64,000 nucleotides of DNA, taken from contig NZ_CP187532.1 of the NCBI RefSeq assembly GCF_049852125.1, positions 2,418,001-2,482,000 on the forward strand. The letters are read 5' to 3'. Source of the stretch: Senimuribacter sp049852125. GTDB taxonomy: Bacteria > Bacillota > Clostridia > Peptostreptococcales > Anaerovoracaceae. Numbering within the stretch: the stretch's first letter is position 1; every line of letters starts with the position of its first letter. Below are positions 17,677 through 25,832 of the stretch, piece after piece. The notes beneath the pieces are model-generated. The model made no database searches. It was given only the letters and a program-made list of their open reading frames with translations, and was not told the origin of the DNA. Position numbers and translations under genes: made by a program.

Positions 17677-17709
17677 AACATCACCCTTCGCCAGAATGCG
17701 AAGGATGTT
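17677..17709 (-). ncRNA. 5' leader hairpin of the kce transcript
   Basis: AACATC-CTTCGC pairs with GCGAAG-(3-nt bulge)-GATGTT around a 6-nt loop. If transcription starts about 7 nt after the -10 box, the hairpin begins within about 6 nt of the RNA 5' end. That is a position typical of RNA-stabilising stems. No U-run follows, so it is not an obvious terminator for rapZ. Confidence 0.55.
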
Positions 17710-17721
17710 CCTCAATGACTT

Positions 17722-17750
17722 ATTATACCATTAAAGATCACGATGTTCAA
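17722..17750 (-). promoter_or_regulatory. sigma-A promoter of kce
   Basis: On the minus strand TTGAAC, 17 bp, TATAAT. The -35 box lies within the last codons of rapZ. It is a near-consensus housekeeping promoter, in contrast to the sigma-54 promoter of kal. Confidence 0.8.
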
Positions 17751-18594
17751 GTGTCACTCTATATCCGTCTTCCCGAAAAACTTCCGCCATTTTGTTGGCC
17801 ATCGCCACCGAACGATGCTGACCGCCTGTACAGCCAAACGCAATATTCAAATGATATTTTCCCTCTTTTACGTAGCATGGAGCGATAGTGTTAATCATCG
17901 ATCTCAGTTGAACCACGAAATTCTGCGCTATCTCATGGCGCAGCACGTATTGCGACACCTTTTTATTATTACCCGTCAGCTTCTTTAAGCTTGGAACATA
18001 ATACGGGTTCGGAATAAACCGCATGTCCAAAACCAAATCGGTCTCCATCGGAATCCCATGCTTGTACCCAAAAGAGGTTACGTTGACTGCAAAAGCGCTT
18101 TCCGGCTCCAATCCCACGAAAAGCTTTTCCATCTCCAATTTGAAGCCTGCTACCTTCATATTCGTAGTATCGATAATGTAATCTGCCTGTCTGCGCAGCT
18201 CAGCCAGTTTTTCTCGCTCCGCTTCAATGACCTCTCTTGTGGTAGACCCATCTGACAAAGGATGATTTCGCCTGGTCTCATTGTATCTTTTGATCAGCGT
18301 TTCATCAGAAGCTTCGATGAACAAAAGACGGCACTCTATGTCCTCTCTGGCTCTGAGTTCTGTAAGACACCGATTTAAATCACCAAAAAATTCTCCGCCT
18401 CGAACGTCAATGACAAAAGCCGACTGACGAATCTGCCGATTGGAATAGGCCGTCAACTCCAGAAAATTGTCAATCAGCGCCGGCGGCATATTATCTACGC
18501 AGTAATATCCCTGATCCTCAAACCAGTCTGCCGCGTTGGTTTTTCCCGCTCCTGAAAGTCCCGTAACAATGATCACCTTCATCTTATCCGTCAT
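17731..18594 (-). CDS. rapZ: RapZ/YvcJ family nucleotide-binding protein
   Basis: About 287 residues. The N-terminal P-loop GLSGAGKT (about residues 12-19) and VDNMPPAL are the family marks. The C-terminal domain carries NIAFGCTGGQHRSVAMANK and ends in EHRDL. In Gram-negatives RapZ guides a small RNA to RNase E, whereas Firmicute YvcJ is a GTPase/ATPase with effects on competence and phosphorylation state. I use the ATG at 18594, 8 nt after AGGAG. It overlaps nothing but follows the PHP gene within 2 bp. Confidence 0.9.
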   Translation of the reverse strand: MTDKMKVIIVTGLSGAGKTNAADWFEDQGYYCVDNMPPALIDNFLELTAYSNRQIRQSAFVIDVRGGEFFGDLNRCLTELRAREDIECRLLFIEASDETLIKRYNETRRNHPLSDGSTTREVIEAEREKLAELRRQADYIIDTTNMKVAGFKLEMEKLFVGLEPESAFAVNVTSFGYKHGIPMETDLVLDMRFIPNPYYVPSLKKLTGNNKKVSQYVLRHEIAQNFVVQLRSMINTIAPCYVKEGKYHLNIAFGCTGGQHRSVAMANKMAEVFREDGYRVTLEHRDL

Positions 18595-18596
18595 AT

Positions 18597-19319
18597 CTAA
18601 CACTCCTCTATATTGACAATCCTTTCCACGTCTAATCCTGCTTCCAGCGCCCGTTGTATACCGCCGGCAAAGCTGCCTACTCTATTAGGACTATGCGCAT
18701 CGCTGCTGACTACAAACATGACGTCCTCTCTCGCGCAAAGTTTAATTTCCTCCATTGTAAGATGATCATGCCATGTGCTGATTTCCATCCATGTGTCAGT
18801 GTCAGCGCACGCCCTCGCAATCTCTCCTATGTCAAAACGGCCCTTATCTCCAGGGTGTGTTAAAATGCGCAGATCATTCTCATAAATAGCCTTTACCGTC
18901 ATATCCGTATTTTTAACCATCAACCGCTTTCCATGAGACTCTGTAGCCAATCCATGAGCGTCCAGCCAGTTTCCGATGCAATATCCATGCGGAATCCCAT
19001 AGTGATATCCACCGATAAGAAAATCAAAATATTGCAGCTCAGCCTCCGTCACATCCAAATACTTCCCCGCTCCTGCGGCCACGATGTTAGCTTCCACACC
19101 CAGATACAATTCTATCTGTGGGTATTTCTCACGCAGTCTGTCGATCTCCTTCCTCATCACAGGAAAGTTCCCGCGTTTTACACCGTAAGTCAGGTGTCCA
19201 GGGCCATGATCTGTAATGGCAAGGCCAGAAAGCCCTGCCGCCACGGCAGCTTTCACATTATCCTCGATAGAACCCTTTCCATGAGAAAAAGTAGTATGGG
19301 TATGATAGTCAAAGATCAT
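18597..19319 (-). CDS. PHP-domain phosphoesterase
   Basis: A 240-residue PHP-family protein, probably a metal-dependent phosphatase of the YcdX/histidinol-phosphatase-like group. Metal ligands visible are DYHTHTTFSHG (HxH near the start), ITDHGPGH, a Glu in YLGVEANI, the His in LTHPGD and SDAHSP near the end. The gene lies between murB and rapZ, as in many Clostridia, where its substrate is not established. I start at the ATG 19319 (MIFDYHTHT). A longer frame to 19385 would add a non-homologous tail overlapping murB. Confidence 0.85.
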   Translation of the reverse strand: MIFDYHTHTTFSHGKGSIEDNVKAAVAAGLSGLAITDHGPGHLTYGVKRGNFPVMRKEIDRLREKYPQIELYLGVEANIVAAGAGKYLDVTEAELQYFDFLIGGYHYGIPHGYCIGNWLDAHGLATESHGKRLMVKNTDMTVKAIYENDLRILTHPGDKGRFDIGEIARACADTDTWMEISTWHDHLTMEEIKLCAREDVMFVVSSDAHSPNRVGSFAGGIQRALEAGLDVERIVNIEEC

Positions 19320-19329
19320 CCGGTACTGT

Positions 19330-20202
19330 CTATTCTTCTCCAACGATTCGCACCTCCGGCTCCAGTCTGACGCCAAACTTATCATATACCGTATTCTGCA
19401 CTAATCGCATCAGCGCGATGATATCATCCGCTGTCGCGTCACCGCGATTGATAATAAAACCGCTGTGCTGTTCCGACACCTGCGCGCCGCCAACAGCCAG
19501 ACCCTTCAGTCCCGCGTCCTGAATCAACTTTCCTGCGAAATATCCCTCCGGCCGTTTAAAAAAGCTTCCCGCGCTGGGATACTGTACCGGCTGTTTCTCA
19601 TTCCTTCTCGTCATTAGTTCTTTCATTTGGGAAGCAATTGCCTGATGTTCACCCTTTTCCAATCTCAGCGCCACAGAAACCACAATGTCGCCGCTGCTCT
19701 GCAGTACGCTGTGCCGGTAACCAAAGTCCATTTCACACCCTTTAACAGAACGCATAACGCCGCCGTCACGACTGACGACATTAACAAACTCAACAATATC
19801 CTTCATTTCACCGCCATATGCCCCGGCGTTCATAAATACAGCGCCTCCAATGCTGCCGGGAATGCCGCTGGCGAACTCAAAGCCCGACAGATCGGCTGCT
19901 AACGCCTGCTTTGCCACTACGCTCATCAGCGCAGCACCGCCGCAGATCAGAAGATTCCCCTTCACCGTGATTTCTTCGAACGCAGCGCCCAATTTTATGA
20001 CTAAACCGTCAAAGCCTTTATCTCTAAACAAAGTATTCGATCCGTTGCCAAGCATAAGGAAGCTGCGGCCCGCCGCAGAAGCTTCAGTCAAAAGCTGCTG
20101 TAATTCCTCCACATCCTCCGCAATTGCCAACTCCGCCGCTCTGCCTCCGGCTCTAAACGATGTGTAGTCCCTCATATCTACATCAAACAATCTCTCCATC
20201 AC
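19330..20202 (-). CDS. murB: UDP-N-acetylenolpyruvoylglucosamine reductase (MurB)
   Basis: 290 residues. MurB is the FAD enzyme that reduces UDP-GlcNAc-enolpyruvate to UDP-MurNAc in peptidoglycan synthesis. Visible parts are YTSFRAGGRA, LMLGNGSNTLFRDKGFDGLVIKLG (FAD site), GIPGSIGGAVFMNAGAYGGE, and YPSAGSFFKRPEGYFAGKLIQ with the catalytic Ser, then HSGFIIN with the C-terminal Glu in LEPEVRIVG. It is of the shorter type II class, as in Firmicutes. Start overlaps the AI-2E gene by 4 bp. Confidence 0.95.
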   Translation of the reverse strand: MMERLFDVDMRDYTSFRAGGRAAELAIAEDVEELQQLLTEASAAGRSFLMLGNGSNTLFRDKGFDGLVIKLGAAFEEITVKGNLLICGGAALMSVVAKQALAADLSGFEFASGIPGSIGGAVFMNAGAYGGEMKDIVEFVNVVSRDGGVMRSVKGCEMDFGYRHSVLQSSGDIVVSVALRLEKGEHQAIASQMKELMTRRNEKQPVQYPSAGSFFKRPEGYFAGKLIQDAGLKGLAVGGAQVSEQHSGFIINRGDATADDIIALMRLVQNTVYDKFGVRLEPEVRIVGEE

Positions 20203-21455
20203 AATACATCCTTCCTGTTTATATCATATTTATTAAATTCTTCATACTCCGCCGTCTCTGTCGGCAAATTCTTCCGTGCCAGACGCTTTTTGATATACCG
20301 GCTAAAGTAATAATAGATCACGGCAAAGACCGGTACGCCCAATACCATTCCGGTGAAGCCGAACAGTCCTCCGCCAACAATAATTGCAAACATAACCCAA
20401 AAGCTGGAAAGGCCTGTAGTTCCGCCCAGAATCTTTGGTCCGAGAATATTCCCATCAAACTGCTGCAGGCCCAGAACCAACAGCAGGAAATACAACGCCT
20501 TCACTGGACTGGCCAAACAAATGATTAAAGCCGACGGAATCGCGCCGATAAACGGCCCGAAAAACGGGATAAAATTTGTTACACCTACAATGGTGCTTAC
20601 TAAAATCGTATACGGCAGCTTGAAAATCGTCATCAAAATAAAGCAGAGTATGCCAATAATCAGTGAATCAATTAGCTTCCCATTGACAAATCCGCCGAAG
20701 GTTCTGTTTGTAAAATAAGCAAACTCAAAGATCTCATCTGATTTCTCTTTATTCATGGTGGCGGAGATCAGTTTCTTCGTCTGCGCTTTGAATAATTCTT
20801 TACTGTTAAGAAAATACACACAGACTATGATTCCGATCAACAGGTTAAGCAAAGTCCGCAGTGTTATATACACGCCCATAGATATCTGCGCCATATATTC
20901 ACCCACCATAGGCATTAAATCATTTTCTGTCCATTCCATAAACGTATCGCGGAACTTTTTGATCAGCACTTCTATTGCCTGCGCCGCCTCAGGATACCGG
21001 TCTGCCGTAAACGTATTCTCGCCCCACTCTATCAAATCGGTAAGTCTGTCAGGAAGCATCTGTATCAGCCCCAAAATACTGCGCACTGTTTCGGGCAGCA
21101 CCAACGCGAAAAGACCTCCTACTATGCCGGTTAACGTCAGCATAGCCATAATCGTTCCCATAACCCGCGCCCAACGCAGCGCCATCTTTCTGCGCGGAAG
21201 GCGATCCTTCAGCACATGATACATTCTTCGCACAACAGTATTATATACAGGGCATAACAGATATGCCATCACCAGACCAAAGATAAAGGGTGAAAGAATA
21301 TCCCTTATTACGCTCAATCCCTCTTGTACCTTATCAAAATGGACAATAACCTGGTAGAGTACAATCAAGGCTGCTCCAGCAGCAAAGACCGTCAGCCCCA
21401 GCTTTACATATCTGTCCTGAATTCTCCTCACGATAAACACCTCTTCCTGCCGCAT
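20199..21455 (-). CDS. AI-2E family transporter
   Basis: 418 residues with about eight membrane helices and a long central soluble segment, the pattern of the AI-2E/PerM family (YtvI-like). Conserved C-terminal parts are GVTNFIPFFGPFIGAIPSALI and QQFDGNILGPKILGGTTGLSSFWVM. Family members act as autoinducer exporters, Na+(Li+)/H+ antiporters or general efflux proteins, and the function here cannot be read. It heads the murB operon. The start could be the ATG at 21455 or a GTG a few codons later that follows GAGGTG. Confidence 0.85.
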   Translation of the reverse strand: MRQEEVFIVRRIQDRYVKLGLTVFAAGAALIVLYQVIVHFDKVQEGLSVIRDILSPFIFGLVMAYLLCPVYNTVVRRMYHVLKDRLPRRKMALRWARVMGTIMAMLTLTGIVGGLFALVLPETVRSILGLIQMLPDRLTDLIEWGENTFTADRYPEAAQAIEVLIKKFRDTFMEWTENDLMPMVGEYMAQISMGVYITLRTLLNLLIGIIVCVYFLNSKELFKAQTKKLISATMNKEKSDEIFEFAYFTNRTFGGFVNGKLIDSLIIGILCFILMTIFKLPYTILVSTIVGVTNFIPFFGPFIGAIPSALIICLASPVKALYFLLLVLGLQQFDGNILGPKILGGTTGLSSFWVMFAIIVGGGLFGFTGMVLGVPVFAVIYYYFSRYIKKRLARKNLPTETAEYEEFNKYDINRKDVL

Positions 21456-21762
21456 TGATGATGAAAGCTATACTATCTTTATACTACCACAAAGCAACAG
21501 ATTTTACCACCCGAATTAAAAATCCCTTTCACACGGTATTCTGCTTTACATCGTTCGTTTTCCTATTGAAGGCGCCAGCCTCAGCGTGCTTTTTTATTTC
21601 TTTTACCAATTAACTTCACAGACAGAATATAATAAATCTCCAAATAAAGGTATCTTCTTACTATGCATGTTTTTGTTGTTTTTGAATATAAAATATCCCC
21701 ACATATACTCTAGCGAAGTACATGTGGGGCATATATATTGCTTTTCTACACTACATTGAAGG
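21456..21762. other. gene-free gap with one dyad
   Basis: AT-rich spacer between the AI-2E gene and a small membrane protein. It contains an imperfect 12-bp stem at 21697-21729 (CCCCACATATAC with GTACATGTGGGG, one mismatch), flanked by A/T on both sides, which may terminate the small gene at 21763-22026. Nothing else convincing is seen. Confidence 0.5.
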
Positions 21763-22026
21763 TTATCCTAAAAGAACAGCACAACTCGATACACCCATAC
21801 ATAATACGAGAATCCACAATTTTATATCCTTGTCCCTATAGACGATATACCGATTCATTAGATATCCTGTCCAAAGAAAAGCGATCATCGTAGTTGTAAT
21901 AAAAAGCATAATCCCTGTTAAAGATTTCCAACACCGATCCGCAATTGCGCCCCAAAATACACTATATCCGATCTGAAAAACAAAATAATAGTTTATATTT
22001 CGCAAAATCCTATAGTTCTTACTCAT
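21763..22026 (-). CDS. small membrane protein of unknown function
   Basis: 87 residues with three hydrophobic stretches (YYFVFQIGYSVFWGAI, LTGIMLFITTTMIAFLWTGYLM and WILVLCMGVSSCAVLLG), predicted to span the membrane three times. I do not recognise a family. AAAGG lies 8 nt before the ATG. It is alone in a very AT-rich area, which suggests either acquired DNA or a weakly selected gene. A possible terminator hairpin lies about 35 bp downstream (21697-21729). Confidence 0.5.
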   Translation of the reverse strand: MSKNYRILRNINYYFVFQIGYSVFWGAIADRCWKSLTGIMLFITTTMIAFLWTGYLMNRYIVYRDKDIKLWILVLCMGVSSCAVLLG

Positions 22027-22450
22027 TTATAACAACCTTTCATATAAAATTTACTTGTATGTTTCTAATCTGGTTATCTTATAATTTGGTTATATATATT
22101 ATAATTCATTTTATTTAAATATACTATTTAATTCATCAAAAGTTAATATAATAATAGCTCAAATAGTTTAAAATAGATTTTTATCTAAAATATAGCCTAA
22201 AACATTCTCTGAAATCTACGTATTTTATTAAAAATCAGGCCGCCTCTAATTCTATGGATTGTCTATTGTAAGACCATTTTATAGTTCTACCGTATTTTTT
22301 ACAACTTCTATAAGCTAAAGAAACTCCTGTAAATCCATTCAGCGAATAATCATAAAAAATATTAAATTTTTATAAATTCTCTCTTGACTTTTGCATACAA
22401 AGTCGTATAATTATCACATAGACCAAATAAATATTCGGAGGGATTACAAA
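22027..22450. other. AT-rich gene-free stretch
   Basis: About 420 bp, much more AT-rich than the rest of the window. No credible reading frame or RNA gene. Its right end carries the promoter at 22384-22411 for the 79-aa gene. Confidence 0.6.
22384..22411 (+). promoter_or_regulatory. sigma-A promoter of the 79-aa gene
   Basis: TTGACT, 16 bp, TATAAT, followed 40 bp later by the ribosome site GGAGGG. A strong-looking promoter for a small unknown gene. Confidence 0.75.
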
Positions 22451-22690
22451 ATGCAGAAATCAATTCATGTAGATTGCCCAACTTATTTGGAATTGGGCTT
22501 AAAAAACGGCGAAGTATATACAATCAACGGAAAAGAACTAAACATTGACGGCGTAAAGCACGTTATCGACTACCTTTGTCAAGAGGTCAACGTAAAAGCC
22601 GAAGATGTGTTGACCAAGGTTAAAGCTATGAAACAGGATAACGGAGAAGTTACACTAAAGCTTTACAACGGCATGGTCAGCGCAGTGTAA
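22451..22690 (+). CDS. 79-residue protein of unknown function
   Basis: Starts at the ATG 22451 after GGAGGG, and reads MQKSIHVDCPTYLELG with a later LKNGEVYTINGKELNIDGV segment. It is soluble, with no signal peptide or membrane helix, a likely beta-rich first half and a helical middle (VKHVIDYLCQEV). I do not recognise the family. It is a self-contained unit with a near-consensus promoter (22384-22411), a good ribosome site and a strong terminator (22717-22750), and codon use consistent with good expression. This makes it very likely a real gene. Confidence 0.75.
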   Translation: MQKSIHVDCPTYLELGLKNGEVYTINGKELNIDGVKHVIDYLCQEVNVKAEDVLTKVKAMKQDNGEVTLKLYNGMVSAV

Positions 22691-22716
22691 TCACATAGCA
22701 AAATCCTTTTCTTTTT

Positions 22717-22750
22717 AAAAGCAGGTATCATCCAGGTGATATCTGCTTTT
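22717..22750 (+). terminator. intrinsic terminator of the 79-aa gene
   Basis: AAAAGCAGGTATCA pairs with TGATATCTGCTTTT (one G-U pair) around 6 nt, followed by TTC. It may also serve the convergent Fic-like gene that ends at 22759. Confidence 0.8.
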
Positions 22751-22758
22751 TCATACCA

Positions 22759-23394
22759 TTACCGGCCTCCCTGCCGCATCAAACGGTTCATCTCTAAATT
22801 GTCCCTTATAACCCTTTCTCTCCCTGATTTCAGGTAAGCGGCCAGGGCGCTGTTATACTCTTGCTCCGATAACGTTAAAAAATACATGTCCATACCGCAG
22901 TAGCGCAATTCGTATTCCAAGGCTGCGCGAGCGATTACCTCGCTGTAGTTATCAAAAGGATAAATGCGTATAATCTCATTATGTACATAAACCGCCCGAT
23001 CCAAAGGGTCAGGCAGACTGCCGTCGTGAAGCCTGGAAAAAAGACGGCGAAGCTCGTCCTCTATTTCCTGCGGCAGTGCCGGACTGTGGCTGAGATGAAA
23101 TAAGACCGGCGTTGTCCGGCGATAGGAAGCCTTCATCCCGCCGGAAATTTTTTGATAAAACTTGTCCAGGGTGGGCGGCGATAGTTCTTCGGAAAGACCC
23201 AGCAGCAGTTCTATCAAAGCGAACACGTCAACAAGACCTGCTACAAGCAAATGTTCCTCCAGGGTTGCCGTCAGATCATAGCCTCCTTCCACAATGCATT
23301 GTACGCGCTCACGGCTAATATTACTGCCCGAAAGCGTCAAATTCATCATGATCCAGTCAATTATTACGTTTTCTCTGCTGCTTTTATCTTTCAT
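22759..23394 (-). CDS. Fic-fold protein with degenerate catalytic motif
   Basis: 211 residues. The stretch HNEIIRIYPFDNYSEVIARAALEYEL (from residue 138) lines up with the Fic/DOC core H-x-E-x-x-R-I-HPFxDGNGRxxR, and LTLSGSNISRERVQCIVEGG near the N-terminus lines up with the usual LTLEGNPLT-like entry helix. Fic proteins transfer AMP or other phosphate-containing groups to target side chains. Here the catalytic His is Tyr145 and the GNGR loop is Tyr-Ser-Glu-Val (150-153), while Pro146, Phe147 and Arg156 remain. Classical AMP transfer should therefore be lost. It is convergent with the 79-aa gene and divergent from yfcE. Assignment rests on my alignment by eye. Confidence 0.6.
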   Translation of the reverse strand: MKDKSSRENVIIDWIMMNLTLSGSNISRERVQCIVEGGYDLTATLEEHLLVAGLVDVFALIELLLGLSEELSPPTLDKFYQKISGGMKASYRRTTPVLFHLSHSPALPQEIEDELRRLFSRLHDGSLPDPLDRAVYVHNEIIRIYPFDNYSEVIARAALEYELRYCGMDMYFLTLSEQEYNSALAAYLKSGRERVIRDNLEMNRLMRQGGR

Positions 23395-23457
23395 ATCTAA
23401 AGTTTAACACAAAACACATGTCATATGCTATAATTATTTTTAAGGAGGAAAGCAGTT

Positions 23458-24060
23458 ATGAAAATTTTGTTGATCAGTGATACCCATGGCCTTCAGCGCC
23501 AGGCATTGCAACTATATAAATACTTCACCGATATCGATTTGATCATTCACTGCGGCGACCTGCAATCTGATGCCGAATATATCGAGCAGGCGATGGATGA
23601 AACCCGCCGTGTACCCGTCGTCAGTGTCGCCGGCAATTCTGATCGCGGGGGAAATCAGATCCACGACCAGCAAGTCGTAGATACCCCGGCAGGAAAAATC
23701 TTTGTCACCCACGGAAATCACCAATGGGTTCAGTTTTTCAAATATGACCGGCTTGTAGAAGCCGCCAGAGAACAGGGTTGCGCCGCCGCTTGTTTCGGTC
23801 ACACGCACATACCATTATCAGATCAACTGGACGGTCTCTGCCTGTTCAATCCGGGAAGTCTTACTGAGCCAAGAGAAGGTGATAAAGGAAGCTTCATGAT
23901 ACTGACTGCTACAGAGGAAGGCTTTTTTGGAAGAATACATTATTACGACCAAAAGATCTACGAGACAAAGCAAACTGTTACTACCGGAAATCCTCAAAAA
24001 ACACAAAAGGTCACCGGAGGCTTTCTACGAAAGCTTCTCAACTACAGCGACCGGTTCTGA
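23458..24060 (+). CDS. YfcE/MJ0936-type metallophosphoesterase
   Basis: 200 residues. The calcineurin-like motifs occur in order: SDTHG (9-ish), HCGDL, AGNSD, VTHGNH and GHTH. These bind two metal ions for phosphodiester hydrolysis, as in YfcE. The last 40 residues form an extra basic tail beyond the usual 155-170-residue domain. The ATG follows AAGGAGG. A TATAAT box at 23429-23434 is a possible -10 element. The physiological substrate is unknown. Confidence 0.85.
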   Translation: MKILLISDTHGLQRQALQLYKYFTDIDLIIHCGDLQSDAEYIEQAMDETRRVPVVSVAGNSDRGGNQIHDQQVVDTPAGKIFVTHGNHQWVQFFKYDRLVEAAREQGCAAACFGHTHIPLSDQLDGLCLFNPGSLTEPREGDKGSFMILTATEEGFFGRIHYYDQKIYETKQTVTTGNPQKTQKVTGGFLRKLLNYSDRF

Positions 24061-24089
24061 TTCCGATTTACCATTTCATGCGATAAGTT

Positions 24090-24125
24090 AAAGGGAATTC
24101 GCGCCTTTTGTGCCGAATTCCCTTT
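24090..24125 (+). terminator. intrinsic terminator between yfcE-like gene and dsdA
   Basis: AAAGGGAATTCG pairs with CGAATTCCCTTT around 12 nt, with A/T flanks on both sides. It can serve both convergent genes. Confidence 0.8.
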
Positions 24126-24171
24126 CATTTACTGAATAAAGCAATCGCTTTAGCAGCAGCAAAGCGCGCTC

Positions 24172-25476
24172 TTATTTTCCCATCCGATAATAGGCTTCCA
24201 TTTCTTCCTCCGGCACCATACTGCCTCCGGTTGCCCACAGAATGTGCGTAGCGCTTCTTAATTTATCCTTCAGATTATTCTTAATCAAATACCCCTCCGC
24301 TGACAGCACGTGTCCCGGTCCTGTAAAGGATGCGCAGGCCGACGGTTCTATATAAATTGACTCCACGTCAGCCAGCCTTGCCAGATATGGATATAGCTTC
24401 TCGTCATTGATCGTAAAGCATCCGTCTAGCAGTGTCTCCATAATGCTCCCTACCAGGCGGGATGGTCTCGCAACTGCCAGGCCGTCGGCCGCAGTCTTAC
24501 CGTCTAAACCGATATCTCCCACCGCGATCTGGTCGTGAAGACCAGTCAGCATGCCCAGCGTCATACACGGCGCATGGGTTGGTTCTGCAAAGAAAATATG
24601 AATGTGTTCGCCAAAAACCTGCTTTAGGCCGAACGCCACGCCGCCAGGCGCGCCGCCTACGCCGCAAGGGATATAAACGAAGACAGGATTATCCTCATCG
24701 CATACAATCATCTGCCGCTTAAATTGATCAGCTAATCTCTTGGCCGCTACGGAATACCCCAAAAACAGATCGCTGGATCCTTCGTCGTCTACAAAATGAC
24801 ACATTGGATCCTTTGCCGCTTCCTTTCTTCCCTCTGCGACAGCCTTCTGATAGTCGTCCTGATATTCAATAACCGTAACGCCCTTTTTACGAAGCAGGTC
24901 TTTCTTCCATTGCCTTGCATCCGCCGACATGTGAACTGTAACCTTAAACCCCAATCTGGCGCTGATGATGCCGATGGAAAGTCCCAAATTTCCTGTCGAT
25001 CCAACCGCTACGCTATACTCTCCGAAAACCTGCCGAAAACGATCCTCGATCAAAACAGAGTAATCGTCCTTCTCCGTGAGCATCCCACGCTCCATAGCGA
25101 TAGATTCCGCTAATTTCAACACTTCATAAATACCGCCTCTGGCCTTGATTGAACCAGATACAGCCAAATGGCTGTCACACTTCAAAAACAGTCTGCCGGG
25201 GAAATCCCTTCCCATTTCCTCCTGCAAAAGCTGCTTCATACGGCCGATCTCCGTCAATGGGGATTCTATGATACCGCCGGTTTCTTCTGTATCCGGAAAA
25301 GCCGCCATAATATACGGCGCGAATCGTTCAAGACGCTTCTGCGCGTCTTCGATATCAGCCATGCCGAAAGGCAACTCAGCCTCCTGCCCTGCCTTCTCAT
25401 TGAGCCAAAAGATCTCATCACAATTTATCATATTCTGGATCAAAGGATATTCCACAATCACCTTATCAATGTCCAT
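24172..25476 (-). CDS. dsdA: D-serine dehydratase (D-serine ammonia-lyase)
   Basis: 434 residues, the normal length for DsdA. The PLP lysine lies in HLAVSGSIKARGG (about residue 111). VGSTGNLGLSIG is the glycine-rich phosphate loop, and IPCGVGGAPGGVAFGLK and GHVLSAEGYL are conserved. The enzyme turns D-serine (or D-threonine) into pyruvate (or 2-oxobutyrate) and ammonia. With the L-serine dehydratase at 49871-51076 and PFOR at 40893-44399, it feeds serine carbon into acetyl-CoA. No dsdC-like LysR gene is adjacent. Confidence 0.92.
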   Translation of the reverse strand: MDIDKVIVEYPLIQNMINCDEIFWLNEKAGQEAELPFGMADIEDAQKRLERFAPYIMAAFPDTEETGGIIESPLTEIGRMKQLLQEEMGRDFPGRLFLKCDSHLAVSGSIKARGGIYEVLKLAESIAMERGMLTEKDDYSVLIEDRFRQVFGEYSVAVGSTGNLGLSIGIISARLGFKVTVHMSADARQWKKDLLRKKGVTVIEYQDDYQKAVAEGRKEAAKDPMCHFVDDEGSSDLFLGYSVAAKRLADQFKRQMIVCDEDNPVFVYIPCGVGGAPGGVAFGLKQVFGEHIHIFFAEPTHAPCMTLGMLTGLHDQIAVGDIGLDGKTAADGLAVARPSRLVGSIMETLLDGCFTINDEKLYPYLARLADVESIYIEPSACASFTGPGHVLSAEGYLIKNNLKDKLRSATHILWATGGSMVPEEEMEAYYRMGK

Positions 25477-25585
25477 AGGTACTCCTCCTATTTATCACAA
25501 CACGCACGATCATTTTTTCAATCTCCATCCTTCAAATATTTTACCATACTTTTGCCGAAAAAAAAAGTTTCAATTCCGGCACAAC

Positions 25586-25614
25586 GGTTCAGCATTTGAA
25601 CCAAAAATGGATCA
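25586..25614 (+). promoter_or_regulatory. candidate activator binding site for the 78-aa gene
   Basis: Two overlapping dyads: GGTTCA-N5-TGAACC (25586-25602, perfect) and TGAACCAAAAATGGATCA (25597-25614). It is centred about 140 bp upstream of the -24 box, the usual distance for a sigma-54 enhancer. The second dyad resembles the elements at 485-502 and 35159-35176. Confidence 0.6.
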
Positions 25615-25741
25615 AATCGAGCAATTCCATCAAAGATCTTCTGCCCCACCATATCGTAACACGCTGGTTTTACGACATGAAAACCTTCCAATTACAAACT
25701 TTCTCGATTTTTTTGCGTTTGTTTTTTATATTCCCTTATTT

Positions 25742-25756
25742 TGGCACGCTTATTGC
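25742..25756 (+). promoter_or_regulatory. sigma-54 promoter of the 78-aa gene
   Basis: TGGCAC, spacer GCTTA, TTGC followed by T, GG and GC 10 bp apart. It is 77 bp upstream of the ATG at 25833. Confidence 0.85.
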
Positions 25757-25832
25757 TATGTAATATAGCAACAATAACAAAATATTCCCGTCAGCCGCCG
25801 CTGACAAAGTAAAATTTTCGGAGGTATAAAAA

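Larger units (their letters stand above)
25477..25832. other. regulatory gap between dsdA and the 78-aa gene
   Basis: About 355 bp without a gene. It contains an activator-like element at 25586-25614, another dyad TCGTAA/TTACGA near 25654-25675, and the -24/-12 promoter at 25742-25756. Layout is that of a typical sigma-54 control region. Confidence 0.6.
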
